A DNA stretch of 64,000 nt. It comes from Jannaschia maritima (GTDB taxonomy: Bacteria; Pseudomonadota; Alphaproteobacteria; Rhodobacterales; Rhodobacteraceae). The number at the start of each line of letters is the position of its first letter. The first letter of the stretch is position 1. A program made the position numbers and the translations under genes. Under the pieces are notes generated by a model. That model was not told where the DNA came from. It searched no databases and was given only the letters and a program-made list of their open reading frames with translations. The stretch spans positions 124,001 through 188,000 of the forward strand of contig NZ_JARGZA010000003.1 of assembly GCF_030973515.1 (NCBI RefSeq), read 5' to 3'. This document shows, piece by piece, positions 1 through 8,674 of the stretch.

Positions 1-446
1 GCCGTGGTCAGGACGATGCCGTTGCGCTCGTTCTCGTCGGACGCCTTGTCCAGCTCGGCCGAAAGGAACTTGCCCGGTCGGTACGCGACCTTGGTCACCT
101 CGCCCGGCACCGGTGCCCGGTTCACGTGGCAGTCGAAGACCGACATGAACACGCTGACCCGCATTCTGGGCTCGTCGCCCAGGCCCAGCTCCGCCGGGGG
201 GACGGCGGGCTCGATCAGGCTGACCTCCCCGTCGGCGGGGCTGACGACCAAGCCGTCCGCCATGGGCACCGTACGGACGGGATCGCGGAAGAAGTAGTAG
301 CACCAGACCGTCAGGATCAGCCCGCCCCAGAACAGCGGCGGCCAAAGGAAGCCCAGGATCACGGACACCGCGAAGAAGGCGCCGACGAACTTCGGGCCTT
401 CCTTGTGCAGCGGCTTGATTACGGTGGATTTCAGATCGACGGCCAT
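1..446 (-). CDS. psd: Phosphatidylserine decarboxylase, N-terminal part (runs off window edge)
   Basis: Reading from the ATG at 446 gives a protein starting [17 protein letters not shown], one or two hydrophobic segments (about residues 20-48), then [17 protein letters not shown] and [19 protein letters not shown]. These are typical of the short, archaeal-type phosphatidylserine decarboxylases of alphaproteobacteria, which make phosphatidylethanolamine at the inner membrane. About 148 residues are visible; the family is usually about 210-230, so the C-terminal third with the LGST self-cleavage site that forms the pyruvoyl group lies outside the window. The gene is divergent from rimO, with 709 bp of repeat-bearing non-coding DNA between them. 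pssA often follows psd, but that side is not visible. Confidence 0.9.
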   Translation of the reverse strand, partial: MAVDLKSTVIKPLHKEGPKFVGAFFAVSVILGFLWPPLFWGGLILTVWCYYFFRDPVRTVPMADGLVVSPADGEVSLIEPAVPPAELGLGDEPRMRVSVFMSVFDCHVNRAPVPGEVTKVAYRPGKFLSAELDKASDENERNGIVLTT

Positions 447-516
447 TGGGGGGCATCTATGGCAGTGCGTCGGCGCGGTCCAGCGGGTGACTGCCTCGCC
501 CTCGCGCATGTCCCGT

Positions 517-537
517 GCCCCGGACCCGATCCGGGGC
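517..537. repeat. Short hairpin in psd-rimO intergenic region
   Basis: GCCCCGGA (517-524) pairs perfectly with TCCGGGGC (530-537) around a 5-nt loop. It lies about 70 bp before the psd start, so it could be a leader hairpin or a remnant of a REP-like repeat. No T-tract follows on either strand. Confidence 0.45.
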
Positions 538-591
538 CGCCCCCATCCCACGGAACCGTTCCGCACCCCGGTGCAGGACCGGCGCGCGTGG

Positions 592-667
592 GCATGGAAC
601 GCAGCGCATGGTCAACACCGGCGCAACGTTCGCTGCCCCGTCTGCCCGTCCATACATACGGGGGGGC
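592..667 (+). repeat. Dispersed element, degenerate copy R1
   Basis: This copy has GCATGGAAC (592), then GCGCAACG 28 nt on (620), then CATACGGGGGG 35 nt on (655). These are the same landmarks and the same 28- and 35-nt spacings as copy R2. Only one of the three 11-mers is present and the similarity stops after it, so R1 looks like a decayed or partial copy about 219 bp upstream of R2. Confidence 0.6.
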
Positions 668-739
668 GAAGGCATGGTCCCGCCGTTCCGCCGGAGGCGG
701 ACCGAGATCGATGTCGGCGCCCCTGTGGGGCGACGGGAC

Positions 740-762
740 GGGACGATCCGGGGGATCGTCCC
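740..762. repeat. Perfect 10-bp inverted repeat between R1 and R2
   Basis: GGGACGATCC (740-749) and GGATCGTCCC (753-762) are perfect complements around GGG. It could be a stable RNA hairpin or a dyad binding site. No T-run follows, so a classical terminator is not indicated. Confidence 0.55.
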
Positions 763-810
763 GAATGCCGCAGCGCGGGCCGCGCGAGCGGCCCGCCGGA
801 CGCACCCCCC

Positions 811-978
811 GCACGGAACACCACCGCACGGCAAGACCGACGCAACGCGCGGTGCCCCATCTGCCCGCTCGTCTGTACGGGGGGTGCACGGGGGGTGTAC
901 GGGGGGTGCATGTGACAAATCTGCCGAAACGGGATGGCGACGATTCGAACGACCGACGCAACATCGTTGAAATCGCTG
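811..978 (+). repeat. Dispersed ~170-nt element, copy R2, upstream of rimO
   Basis: Landmarks in order are GCACGGAAC (811), GACGCAACGCGCGGTGCC (839-856), three tandem 11-mers TGTACGGGGGG / TGCACGGGGGG / TGTACGGGGGG (874-906) followed by TGCATG, then GACGATTCGA (939) and GACGCAAC (955), then an AT-richer tail. Copy R3 at 32344-32510 repeats this with identical spacing except for one base. The third 11-mer ends 249 nt before the rimO ATG. The G-rich strand is the coding strand of rimO. I see no reading frame here that looks like a gene. Confidence 0.8.
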
Positions 979-1155
979 GATGAATTACCGCTACGGAAAA
1001 TGCGACGGATTTCGCGGGCCCCGCCACCCCATGCTCCGCCCTAGAACCCCCCGGCGGCCAGATCGAACCGGCACCCGATGACACGAGAATGATCCCCAAG
1101 GTCCCGACACGCTCCGCCCCTTCCGCCTGAGGAGGCGACCCTCTATGTCCCGCGC

Positions 1156-2517
1156 ATGTCCGCAAACCCGCCCGCCTTGCGCCCCGACCTGGCCCCGCGC
1201 CCCGTCCTGCCGTTCGACGCCCGTCCGGGCCAGCCGCGCATCGGAATGGTCAGCCTCGGCTGCCCGAAGGCACTGGTCGACAGCGAGCGGATCCTGACCC
1301 GACTGCGCGCCGAAGGGTATGCGATCAGCCCCGACTACGCGGGTGCGGACGCGGTGATCGTGAACACCTGCGGGTTCCTCGACAGCGCCAAGGCCGAAAG
1401 CCTGGACGCCATCGGCGAGGCCCTGCGGGAGAACGGACGCGTCATCGTCACCGGCTGCCTGGGGGCGGAGGCCGACTACGTCACCGGGGCGCATCCGACC
1501 GTGCTGGCGGTGACGGGACCGCATCAGTACGAGCAGGTGCTGGACGCGGTGCACGCCGCCGTGCCGCCCGCCCCGGACCCGTTCGTGGACCTTCTGCCGG
1601 CGTCGGGGATCAGCCTGACGCCCCGGCATTACAGCTACCTGAAGATCTCGGAGGGCTGCAATCACGCCTGCCGGTTCTGCATCATCCCCGACATGCGCGG
1701 CCGGCTCGTCAGCCGCCCGCACGCCGCGGTGCTTCGGGAAGCGGAGCGCCTGGTGGACGCGGGCGTGCGCGAGCTCCTGGTCATCAGCCAGGACACGTCG
1801 GCCTATGGCGTCGACCGCAAGGACCCGCGCGCGATCGTGCCCCTGGCCCGCGACCTGGGATCGCTGGGGGCCTGGGTGCGCCTGCACTACGTCTATCCCT
1901 ATCCGTTCGTGCGCGACCTGGTCCCCTTGATGGCGGACGGGCTGGTGCTGCCGTATCTGGACGTCCCGTTCCAGCACGCCCACCCGGACACGCTGCGCCG
2001 CATGGCCCGGCCCGCGGCGGCCGAACGCACGCTGGACCGGATCGCCGAATGGCGTGCGATCCGTCCAGACATCACCATCCGATCCACCTTCATCGTCGGC
2101 TATCCGGGCGAAACGGAGGCCGAGTTCCAGACCCTGCTCGACTGGCTGGACGAGGCGCGGTTGGACCGCGTCGGCGCCTTCCAGTACGAGGACGTCGCCG
2201 GCGCGCGCGCCAACGCCCTGCCCGACCACGTCCCCCCGGAGGTGAAACAGGATCGGTTCGAGCGCTTCATGGCGAAGGCCCAGGCCATCAGCGCGGCGAA
2301 GCTCGCCGCGAAGGTCGGCACCCGCCTGCCCGTGATCGTGGATGCGGTCGATTCCGACGGCGCGACCTGCCGCACGCAGGCCGACGCGCCCGAGATCGAC
2401 GGAAACCTGTTCGTAGACGATGGGTTCGAGGGCCTCTCGCCCGGCGACGTCGTGGACGTGACGGTGGACGAGGCATCGGAATACGACTTGTGGGGACGGT
2501 TGGACCTAAAGACGTGA
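1156..2517 (+). CDS. rimO: Ribosomal protein S12 methylthiotransferase RimO
   Basis: A 453-residue radical-SAM enzyme that adds a methylthio group to the conserved aspartate of ribosomal protein S12. The N-terminal domain has the three iron-sulfur cysteines C36 (SLGCPKA), C72 (NTCGF) and C101 (GCLGA). The radical-SAM domain has CNHACRFC (C168, C172, C175), and the [12 protein letters not shown] stretch after it separates RimO from MiaB. The end ([15 protein letters not shown]) is the TRAM domain. Length is normal for the family. The start is the second of two nearby ATGs in frame contexts and leaves a 20-residue leader before the first conserved strand. It stands alone on the plus strand behind repeat R2. 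Confidence 0.96.
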   Translation: MSANPPALRPDLAPRPVLPFDARPGQPRIGMVSLGCPKALVDSERILTRLRAEGYAISPDYAGADAVIVNTCGFLDSAKAESLDAIGEALRENGRVIVTGCLGAEADYVTGAHPTVLAVTGPHQYEQVLDAVHAAVPPAPDPFVDLLPASGISLTPRHYSYLKISEGCNHACRFCIIPDMRGRLVSRPHAAVLREAERLVDAGVRELLVISQDTSAYGVDRKDPRAIVPLARDLGSLGAWVRLHYVYPYPFVRDLVPLMADGLVLPYLDVPFQHAHPDTLRRMARPAAAERTLDRIAEWRAIRPDITIRSTFIVGYPGETEAEFQTLLDWLDEARLDRVGAFQYEDVAGARANALPDHVPPEVKQDRFERFMAKAQAISAAKLAAKVGTRLPVIVDAVDSDGATCRTQADAPEIDGNLFVDDGFEGLSPGDVVDVTVDEASEYDLWGRLDLKT

Positions 2518-2549
2518 CTTGTGATCGCTTAGGCCTTATGTGCCCGACC

Positions 2550-2720
2550 ATGACAGAGCAGAAGCCAATCTCTCAGCGGCCGTCCGCGGCCGTCCGCACC
2601 CCCGCCGAGTATTCGGGGACGGTGGATCATCGTGCTGCGACGATGGACGAGGTCATGGTCTATCTCCGCGAAACGCAGGCTGAAGTGCAGCCGGTACTGG
2701 ATTACCTGCGAGACAAGTGA
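2550..2720 (+). CDS. Small protein upstream of doc, probable antitoxin
   Basis: A 56-residue protein (MTEQKPISQRPS...VLDYLRDK) whose TGA overlaps the ATG of the Doc-like gene by one base. The coupling and the small size fit an antitoxin neutralising the downstream toxin. The sequence does not show the usual Phd/YefM fold signature; it ends in a predicted helix (TMDEVMVYLRETQAEVQPVLDYL) that could cover a Fic active site. An in-frame ATG at 2538 would add four residues. I do not recognise the family, so the role is inferred from position only. Confidence 0.6.
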   Translation: MTEQKPISQRPSAAVRTPAEYSGTVDHRAATMDEVMVYLRETQAEVQPVLDYLRDK

Positions 2721-3391
2721 TGAAAACGCTTTCCGTGGAGGCGGTGATCGCTCTCCACGATGCCGGCCTCAATCCCGGTGAGTTGCAGGGATTTGCCGGA
2801 GATAAGTCGCTGGCATCGGTTCTGGGGCGCGTGGACAATCTTATCGCGTATGGAATGATCGTGGATGGCTACGATTTGGCGGCGGCCTATGCCGCCGCCA
2901 TTGCACAAGGACACTGCTTCAACGACGGCAACAAGCGGACCGCCTTCCGGGCGATGCATGCGATCCTGCGAATGAACGACGCGGTCACGCCGTCGGGCAT
3001 CGCCTCCATAGGAGATCGCATCATCCTCATTGCACAGCGCAAGATCGACGAAACGGAGTTCGCCGCCTGGCTGCGGGAGCGGGCGGAACCAAACGGGACC
3101 GCCGGTGATTCCCCTTCCGACACGTCGAAGGAGGCAGGAATGGACCGTTCCCCGGAAGACCCGCATCTCGAAGAGGACCGTGCCCGCCTGGCCGAAGCCC
3201 AGCGCGCGGAGGCCGCGGCCCCGCATCGCGGCAGCACGCAAGGCACCGTCACGCGCGACCCCGCCCTCGTGGAGGGGTCCGAGACGCCGAAGGTGCGCGA
3301 CGACCGCGGCACGATCCACGACCGCAACTCCGTGACCTCCGGCACGGAGGTCGAACCCGATCGCGGGGTCCATCCGCCGAAGGGCGAGTGA
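2720..3391 (+). CDS. doc: Doc/Fic-family toxin with unusual C-terminal extension
   Basis: Residues 1-122 form a Doc-type Fic domain with the motif HCFNDGNKRTA (H65, F67, D69, N71, K72). Lysine in place of the second glycine of Fic marks the Doc branch, which phosphorylates elongation factor Tu rather than AMPylating targets. Doc proteins are usually about 125 residues; this frame runs to 223. The extra part is hydrophilic and charged (MDRSPEDPHLEEDRARLAE... ending HPPKGE) with no recognised domain. Inside the frame, AAGGAGG at about 3129-3135 precedes an in-frame ATG at 3140, so a separate 83-residue product is possible. The gene follows the putative antitoxin directly. Confidence 0.8.
   Translation: MKTLSVEAVIALHDAGLNPGELQGFAGDKSLASVLGRVDNLIAYGMIVDGYDLAAAYAAAIAQGHCFNDGNKRTAFRAMHAILRMNDAVTPSGIASIGDRIILIAQRKIDETEFAAWLRERAEPNGTAGDSPSDTSKEAGMDRSPEDPHLEEDRARLAEAQRAEAAAPHRGSTQGTVTRDPALVEGSETPKVRDDRGTIHDRNSVTSGTEVEPDRGVHPPKGE
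3140..3391 (+). CDS. Possible independent 83-residue protein inside the doc frame
   Basis: The sequence AAGGAGGCAGGAATG gives a near-ideal ribosome binding site and start codon at 3140, in the same frame as doc. The product would begin MDRSPEDPHLEEDRARLAEAQ and be acidic and probably disordered. Either doc lost its own stop and fused to a neighbour, or an internal start gives a second, shorter product. The family is unknown to me. Confidence 0.4.
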   Translation: MDRSPEDPHLEEDRARLAEAQRAEAAAPHRGSTQGTVTRDPALVEGSETPKVRDDRGTIHDRNSVTSGTEVEPDRGVHPPKGE

Positions 3392-3413
3392 CGCCGTCGC
3401 ATCGTCGACCGAA

Positions 3414-3436
3414 GGCCCCCGCCTCGCGCGGGGGTC
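3414..3436. terminator. GC hairpin between convergent doc and esterase genes
   Basis: CCCCCGC (3416-3422) pairs with GCGGGGG (3428-3434) around CTCGC. It sits between two convergent genes and could end transcription both ways, though there is no T-tract. Confidence 0.5.
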
Positions 3437-3508
3437 CGCGTCTTCCGCATTCGGCGTGCGGCGGGATACGGACGGAACTGCCGAAGGCCGTCTAGGCTAT
3501 TTCAGACC

Positions 3509-4279
3509 CTACCGTTCCAGGATTTCGCCCAGATGGCGCGCGACCCAGCCCCGGGGGATCAGATGGCTAGCCGCGTGCACGTCCATCGTGACCAGCCCCG
3601 CCGCGCAGTCCCATTCGTGGCGGGTATGCGTGAGCCAGGACACGGCCTGCCAGTCGAACCGCCGCGCCTCCGACGGACCGCACCCCATCCGCTCCCGCCA
3701 TAGGGCGACGGCATGGGTCTCGTCGTCTTCGGGACCACGGGGAAAGGCCAGGACGGCGTCGGTCGTGCCATGCACGTGGCTGACCCGCCCGGGCGGTGGA
3801 CCGTCGCAATCGGTGTCGGGCGGAAAGGCCCCTGCGATCAACAGCAGGGCGTCGATGTCCGCCCCGCCGTCGCAGGCGAACCGCGCCGCCATCAGCGCCC
3901 CCCAACTATAGCCCGACACGATCAGCGTCCCGTCGGTCGGATAGGACGAGGCGACGTCGGCCAGCACGGACGCGGCGAAGACGGTGTCCGGACTGCCCGG
4001 GCGCCGAAACGACCACGTCCGGTTCAGCCCGTCGGGCGCGACGAACAGCGCCCCCGCCTCGCGGGCGGCCCCGCCCGTGCGGGAGGATCGAATCGGAACC
4101 TCCCCTTGCCGGGCCCAGCCATGGAAGTGCAGGTGGATCGGCAACGGGGTCACGCCGTTCCATCCATCAGGCGGCTGCACGTGATAGCTGCGACCGTCCA
4201 GGGCGCATGCGTCCAGACCGGTGCAGGCAGCTGCGGGACACGCGAACAGGATCAGTGCCGTGGTCAGGGATCGGATCAC
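3509..4279 (-). CDS. Secreted alpha/beta-hydrolase of the polyhydroxybutyrate depolymerase/esterase type
   Basis: A 256-residue protein with a signal peptide (IRSLTTALILFACPAAACTG), an oxyanion-hole HFHGW (51-55) and a GYSWG nucleophile elbow (Ser about 125). The likely acid lies in the HGTTDAVL segment and the histidine in DVHAASHLIPRG near the end. The shape matches the LpqC-like/PHB-depolymerase esterase group, so the substrate could be a polyester or small ester. I chose the GTG at 4279 because it starts immediately before the signal peptide; a longer frame from 4315 would add a charged, unlikely leader. It is convergent with doc and starts 48 bp downstream of the end of the M48 gene, on the same strand. 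Confidence 0.72.
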   Translation of the reverse strand: MIRSLTTALILFACPAAACTGLDACALDGRSYHVQPPDGWNGVTPLPIHLHFHGWARQGEVPIRSSRTGGAAREAGALFVAPDGLNRTWSFRRPGSPDTVFAASVLADVASSYPTDGTLIVSGYSWGALMAARFACDGGADIDALLLIAGAFPPDTDCDGPPPGRVSHVHGTTDAVLAFPRGPEDDETHAVALWRERMGCGPSEARRFDWQAVSWLTHTRHEWDCAAGLVTMDVHAASHLIPRGWVARHLGEILER

Positions 4280-4327
4280 GACCCCTGACCTGCCCCCATC
4301 GCCCCGCCCGTGCAAGTCACGGATGCG

Positions 4328-5035
4328 TCACAGCTGCGCGGCGGTCTGGCGCACGATCTGGATCCGCTGGGCGTTGGGCGGGTGCGTTCCCAGGAAGCGG
4401 TCGCCGGGGTCCGGGATCCGGCTAAAGAACGCCGCCCCCCGCACGGGATCGTAGCCGGCCGCATCCGTGATGATCGTACCCAGCGCATCGGCCTCCAGTT
4501 CGTGATCCTTCGAGAACCGCCGGCCGCCGACCGAAGCGCCCACGCGCGACAGGTCGTTCACCACGCCCGCGTCGGCGCCGGCCACCGCACCGATGATGCC
4601 GCCGAGGATCGCGCCCGTCGCCGCGGATTGCTGCTGGCGGGCGATGTGGTTCTCGATGTGATGCGCGCTCTCGTGACCGATCACGAAGGCGATCTCGTCG
4701 GCGTTGCGCGCATCGGCGATCAGGGCGCGCGTAAAGGTCAGCACCGGCCGGCCGCCACGGGTCAGCGACTGGAACGCATTCGCGGGGGCGTTCGGGTTGG
4801 GATCGACCCGGATCAGGAAGTCGCAGTTCGAACGCGGCGCGCGTTGGCGGCAGATGGCCTCCGCCGCGGGCTCGACCCGGCTGACGGCAGCATTGAAGTT
4901 GGTCACCGCGGTCGCGCTGCTGACCCGGTCGATCACGGGGGCTCGCGGCGCGGAGGGCGCGGGGGCGGGGGCCGGCGAGGCGACGCACCCTGCGAGGGCG
5001 AGCGAGGTCAGGGCGGCCGCGATGATTGCGCGCAT
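4328..5035 (-). CDS. M48-family zinc metalloprotease, lipoprotein
   Basis: A 235-residue protein with a lipoprotein signal (LTSLALAGC, lipidated Cys17) followed by a proline/alanine linker, so it is anchored to a membrane facing the periplasm. The zinc site is HESAHH (H121, E122, H125) with HELEAD (about 178-183) giving the third ligand. A glycine-rich segment (AILGGIIGAVAGADAG) follows the zinc helix. This is the layout of BepA/LoiP-like proteases that handle misfolded outer-membrane proteins. Substrate is unknown. It starts 54 bp from the divergent DCC gene. Confidence 0.88.
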   Translation of the reverse strand: MRAIIAAALTSLALAGCVASPAPAPAPSAPRAPVIDRVSSATAVTNFNAAVSRVEPAAEAICRQRAPRSNCDFLIRVDPNPNAPANAFQSLTRGGRPVLTFTRALIADARNADEIAFVIGHESAHHIENHIARQQQSAATGAILGGIIGAVAGADAGVVNDLSRVGASVGGRRFSKDHELEADALGTIITDAAGYDPVRGAAFFSRIPDPGDRFLGTHPPNAQRIQIVRQTAAQL

Positions 5036-5089
5036 GTCGGAAGCTCCGTGCGATCCTAATTGGAGGGCAGGATAGTGCGGAGGGCCCCG

Positions 5090-5506
5090 ATGTCAGCAAC
5101 CAAAGTACCGGTCGCGCAGGCCGTCCTCTACAACGACACCTGCCCCGTCTGCCGCCGGGAGATCGATCATTACCGCGGGGTGGCCGAACGCCATGGCACG
5201 TCCATGCGGTTCGAGCCCCTGGACCGGGCGGAAGCATGGGGGCTGTCGCGGGACGACGCGGCGAAGCGGCTGCACGTGCGCACCGAGGACGGGATCCTGT
5301 CGGGCTACGACGCGTTCCTTGCGATCTGGCGCGGTTTGCCGGGATGGGGCCGGTTGGCGGGGCTCGGCGGGCTGCCGGGCTTGCGGACGGCCCTGTCCTG
5401 GGCCTACGACCGGGTGGCGGCGCCGATCCTCTACGGGCGCCACCGGCGCCGGATGCGGAGGGCGGCATGTTCACCATCGAGCACGAGTTCGACGCCACGA
5501 TCATAA
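5090..5506 (+). CDS. DCC-family thiol-disulfide oxidoreductase (DUF393)
   Basis: A 138-residue protein with the family signature LYNDTCPVCRREIDHY (C18 and C21 form the CxxC), which names the DCC family, and GYDAFLAIWRGLPGWG, typical of its C-terminal half. Family members are predicted thioredoxin-fold redox proteins of unknown partner. I start at the ATG at 5090 because the longer frame from 5060 adds a charged leader. The 3' end overlaps the next gene by 40 bp, so the last 13 residues share DNA with it. Confidence 0.85.
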   Translation: MSATKVPVAQAVLYNDTCPVCRREIDHYRGVAERHGTSMRFEPLDRAEAWGLSRDDAAKRLHVRTEDGILSGYDAFLAIWRGLPGWGRLAGLGGLPGLRTALSWAYDRVAAPILYGRHRRRMRRAACSPSSTSSTPRS

Positions 5507-5700
5507 CCTTGGTCGACGAAGGCGATCGCGGCGCCCCCTTGCTGGAGGACGTTCGCGTCAGCGCGTTCGAGGAATGCGTCACAGTCGCCCAGCCCGACCC
5601 CCGGACCGGCGAGATCGTCACCGTCACCCTTTCGAACGTGCAGCTGCGCGACCTTGCCGCGGCGCTGAACCTTCCGGAAGGGTCCTATCGGCGGACGTGA
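5467..5700 (+). CDS. Conserved-looking 77-residue protein of unknown function
   Basis: Begins MFTIEHEFDATIITLVDEGD and ends LAAALNLPEGSYRRT; mainly predicted beta strands with an acidic surface and no cysteine pair or membrane segment. Its ATG lies inside the DCC gene (40-bp overlap), so the two are probably co-translated. The codon pattern looks like genuine coding sequence. It is convergent with accA, with 11 bp between stop codons. I do not recognise the family. Confidence 0.65.
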   Translation: MFTIEHEFDATIITLVDEGDRGAPLLEDVRVSAFEECVTVAQPDPRTGEIVTVTLSNVQLRDLAAALNLPEGSYRRT

Positions 5701-5711
5701 GGCGGAAGGCT

Positions 5712-6674
<963 letters not shown>

Positions 6675-6753
6675 CCGGGTCCCCGCTGGTTCGTCGCGGG
6701 ACATATGGCCGTGGACGGAGGGCGGCGCAACGGTCGCGCCGCCGGGGTCCGGG

Positions 6754-7896
6754 TCAGGCCTGCAACTGGTCGGCCTGGTCGAACAGGGTGTCGCGCAGCC
6801 CACGCCGCTTGCGCAGGGCGGCGGCGTCGATGCCGCCGAACCGGGCATTGCGGTCGAGCGAGTTCGTGGCCTTCGTCATCATCTCGGACAGGGGCCTGCT
6901 CTGACGCTCCCAGGTCCGTCCCATGTCGAGCGAGATACGAAGCTCCCCCCCGTCGTCCAGGCGCACCGGTCGCGTGCCCAGGTCGTGCGACAGCCGCGCG
7001 GTCAGCCGCTTCAGGTCGTCGTCTGTCAGGTCGGGCGACAGCACCGCGATGGCGCCCCCGGGGGTCAGGCCCAGGATGTCGCGACGGGGCAGCCGGTCCT
7101 CCAGGCGGGCGCGCAGGACGCCGCGCACGGTATCGAGGGCGGCCTCCCCGTGAACGCGCGTGATCCACTTCGCATGCCGGATCTGCAGCAGGATCAGGCC
7201 GGTGCCTCGCGACTCCTCCGTATCGGAGGCCAGGTTGGCGGCCGCGCGCGAAAGGGCGTCCCAGTACAGCAGGCCCGATACGGGATGCGTGCTGGCCGAG
7301 GCGCGCAACTGGCGTTCGGTCCAGAGCGCCACGTCCTCGCGGTGCATCAGCGTCGCGAACACGGGCACGAGCACGAGATAGAGGACCGTGAGGATCGGGG
7401 TCACGTTCCACAGGAACCACACGGCGATGTCCGGGGGCAGCAGGATCGCCGTCGCGGCGCTGGTCGTGGTCAGGACGCCCAGGATGACGAAGGCTCGGGG
7501 CGTCGCGGCAGCCCGTTCGCTGACGAACCGCGCCCAGAGCAGGCCCAGCGCCGCTGTCTGCAGGACGACGGCAATCCCCGCCGACGCCCCGACCCCGCCG
7601 AGGGAGTAGCGCATCGCGATCGCGGGAACGACGCAAAGGATCGCGCCGCGCCATCCCAGGAAGGCGCTCGCCAGGATCACGGGCACGATGCGCAGGTCGA
7701 TGACGATGCCCGTGGGCATGGCGAAGGTCAGGTTCATCTGAAGCACGGACACGAGGCCGAAGAACAGGCCCAGCACGATCTGGACCTGCCAGTCCGCCAT
7801 GTTGGACCGACGCAGCCATCCATAGCTCGTCGGTAGCAGCGTCAGGATCGCGAGGGCGGATACGAGGTCCATCGCGTTTTGCATGTCGAACGGCAT
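6754..7896 (-). CDS. Membrane protein with 5TM (LytS-type) sensor and degenerate GGDEF-like domain
   Basis: A 380-residue protein. Residues 1-190 contain about six hydrophobic segments with [20 protein letters not shown] and GWRGAI, the pattern of 5TMR-LytS/YhcK sensor domains. Residues about 200-360 follow the order of a diguanylate cyclase domain ([27 protein letters not shown]) but the GGDEF loop is replaced by [12 protein letters not shown], so cyclase activity is unlikely. It may bind nucleotide or act as a regulatory partner. The ATG at 7896 has a G-rich ribosome binding site. It lies 79 bp upstream of accA on the same strand. Confidence 0.7.
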   Translation of the reverse strand: MPFDMQNAMDLVSALAILTLLPTSYGWLRRSNMADWQVQIVLGLFFGLVSVLQMNLTFAMPTGIVIDLRIVPVILASAFLGWRGAILCVVPAIAMRYSLGGVGASAGIAVVLQTAALGLLWARFVSERAAATPRAFVILGVLTTTSAATAILLPPDIAVWFLWNVTPILTVLYLVLVPVFATLMHREDVALWTERQLRASASTHPVSGLLYWDALSRAAANLASDTEESRGTGLILLQIRHAKWITRVHGEAALDTVRGVLRARLEDRLPRRDILGLTPGGAIAVLSPDLTDDDLKRLTARLSHDLGTRPVRLDDGGELRISLDMGRTWERQSRPLSEMMTKATNSLDRNARFGGIDAAALRKRRGLRDTLFDQADQLQA

Positions 7897-8260
7897 GGCA
7901 GCCCCCCAATTTCCAATCGGCGGGACCATGTCCGTGTACGCATGAACGTTGCGTTAATGCGCAGGCGCCTTCTCACCAAGTTGCAACGATCATTTCGGAT
8001 CGCTGGACGATCCTCGCTGCCTGCCGGGCGGATGCGACGTCGGGCACGTAACCATTCCAGGTCGTCGCACCGGCCCCGTAGCCTTCGACGCCATCTTCGC
8101 TCGAAGCGCCACGTTCGATCCGGGGGCAAACAGCCGGCATCGCCTCGATCGGGCGGGGCGCGGAAGGACATCGGCGATCCCCTCGGGTGACGTAGCCGCT
8201 CGTTCGATCACTTGGGTCGCTCGTTTCTTGCCAAGCATGGAGCGTCCTGACTTCAGCGTC
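7897..8260. other. 364-bp non-coding region
   Basis: The frames open across this stretch have no recognisable product. A small AT-richer patch (AACGTTGCGTTAATG, about 7946-7960) could belong to the promoter of the membrane sensor gene. I see no repeat, terminator or RNA gene. Confidence 0.5.
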
Positions 8261-8674
8261 CTATCGCTTCAGCATCGCGCGCGTCCGGTCGTCCCGCAGC
8301 CCGCCATTCGCGCGATCCAGGACGGCCCCGCACCACCCCTCGCCCGCCGCCTCGAACAGGGTCATGGAGGACACGAACTTCAGATCGTCGGGCGTGCCGA
8401 GAATTGCGGTCAGTCCCCGATCCGCATGCGTCGCGACGAGATCGGCCCCTTCGCGCAGGCGCGGACCCAGAACGGAATGGGCGGCATAGAGGCGTGCTTC
8501 CTTCAGGTCGGCGATCGCGTATCGCGCCGCCATCGCGGAGCGCCCCAACCCGGCAAGCTGGGGAAACACGAACCACATCCAGTGGGTCCGCTTACGCCCC
8601 GCCCGCAGTTCCGCGACCACGTCGGACCAGACGGGCGCCTGCGCTTCGACGAAGCGGTCCAGACCGGCACTCAT
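8261..8674 (-). CDS. DUF1810 family protein
   Basis: A 137-residue protein with the family signatures LDRFVEAQ, KRTHWMWFVFPQLAGLG, YAIADLKEARLYAAHSVLG and FVSSMTLFEAA. The family is soluble and its biochemical role is not established (calpastatin-like has been used as a name without proof). The ATG at 8674 overlaps the dctM stop (ATGA), so it is the last gene of the TRAP operon and translationally coupled to it. This placement is the only hint of function. Confidence 0.85.
   Translation of the reverse strand: MSAGLDRFVEAQAPVWSDVVAELRAGRKRTHWMWFVFPQLAGLGRSAMAARYAIADLKEARLYAAHSVLGPRLREGADLVATHADRGLTAILGTPDDLKFVSSMTLFEAAGEGWCGAVLDRANGGLRDDRTRAMLKR

Larger units (their letters stand above)
447..1155. 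other. 709-bp non-coding region between psd and rimO
   Basis: Several open frames cross this stretch on both strands, but they overlap each other, are arginine/proline-rich and resemble no family, as expected of very GC-rich non-coding DNA. Real content is the hairpin at 517, repeats R1 and R2, the 10-bp inverted repeat at 740, and an AT-richer stretch from about 940 to 1010. The promoters of psd and rimO must lie here. Confidence 0.7.

Noticed and set aside
874-906. The tandem 11-mers as a CRISPR or plasmid-type iteron origin
   Set aside because: There are no spacers between units and no cas or rep gene nearby, and the same array recurs at a second chromosomal site, so neither explanation fits.
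126-1165. Several 100-285-codon frames in the psd-rimO region
   Set aside because: They overlap each other on both strands, are Arg/Pro-rich and include the repeats; none has a credible product, while psd on the minus strand explains 1-446.
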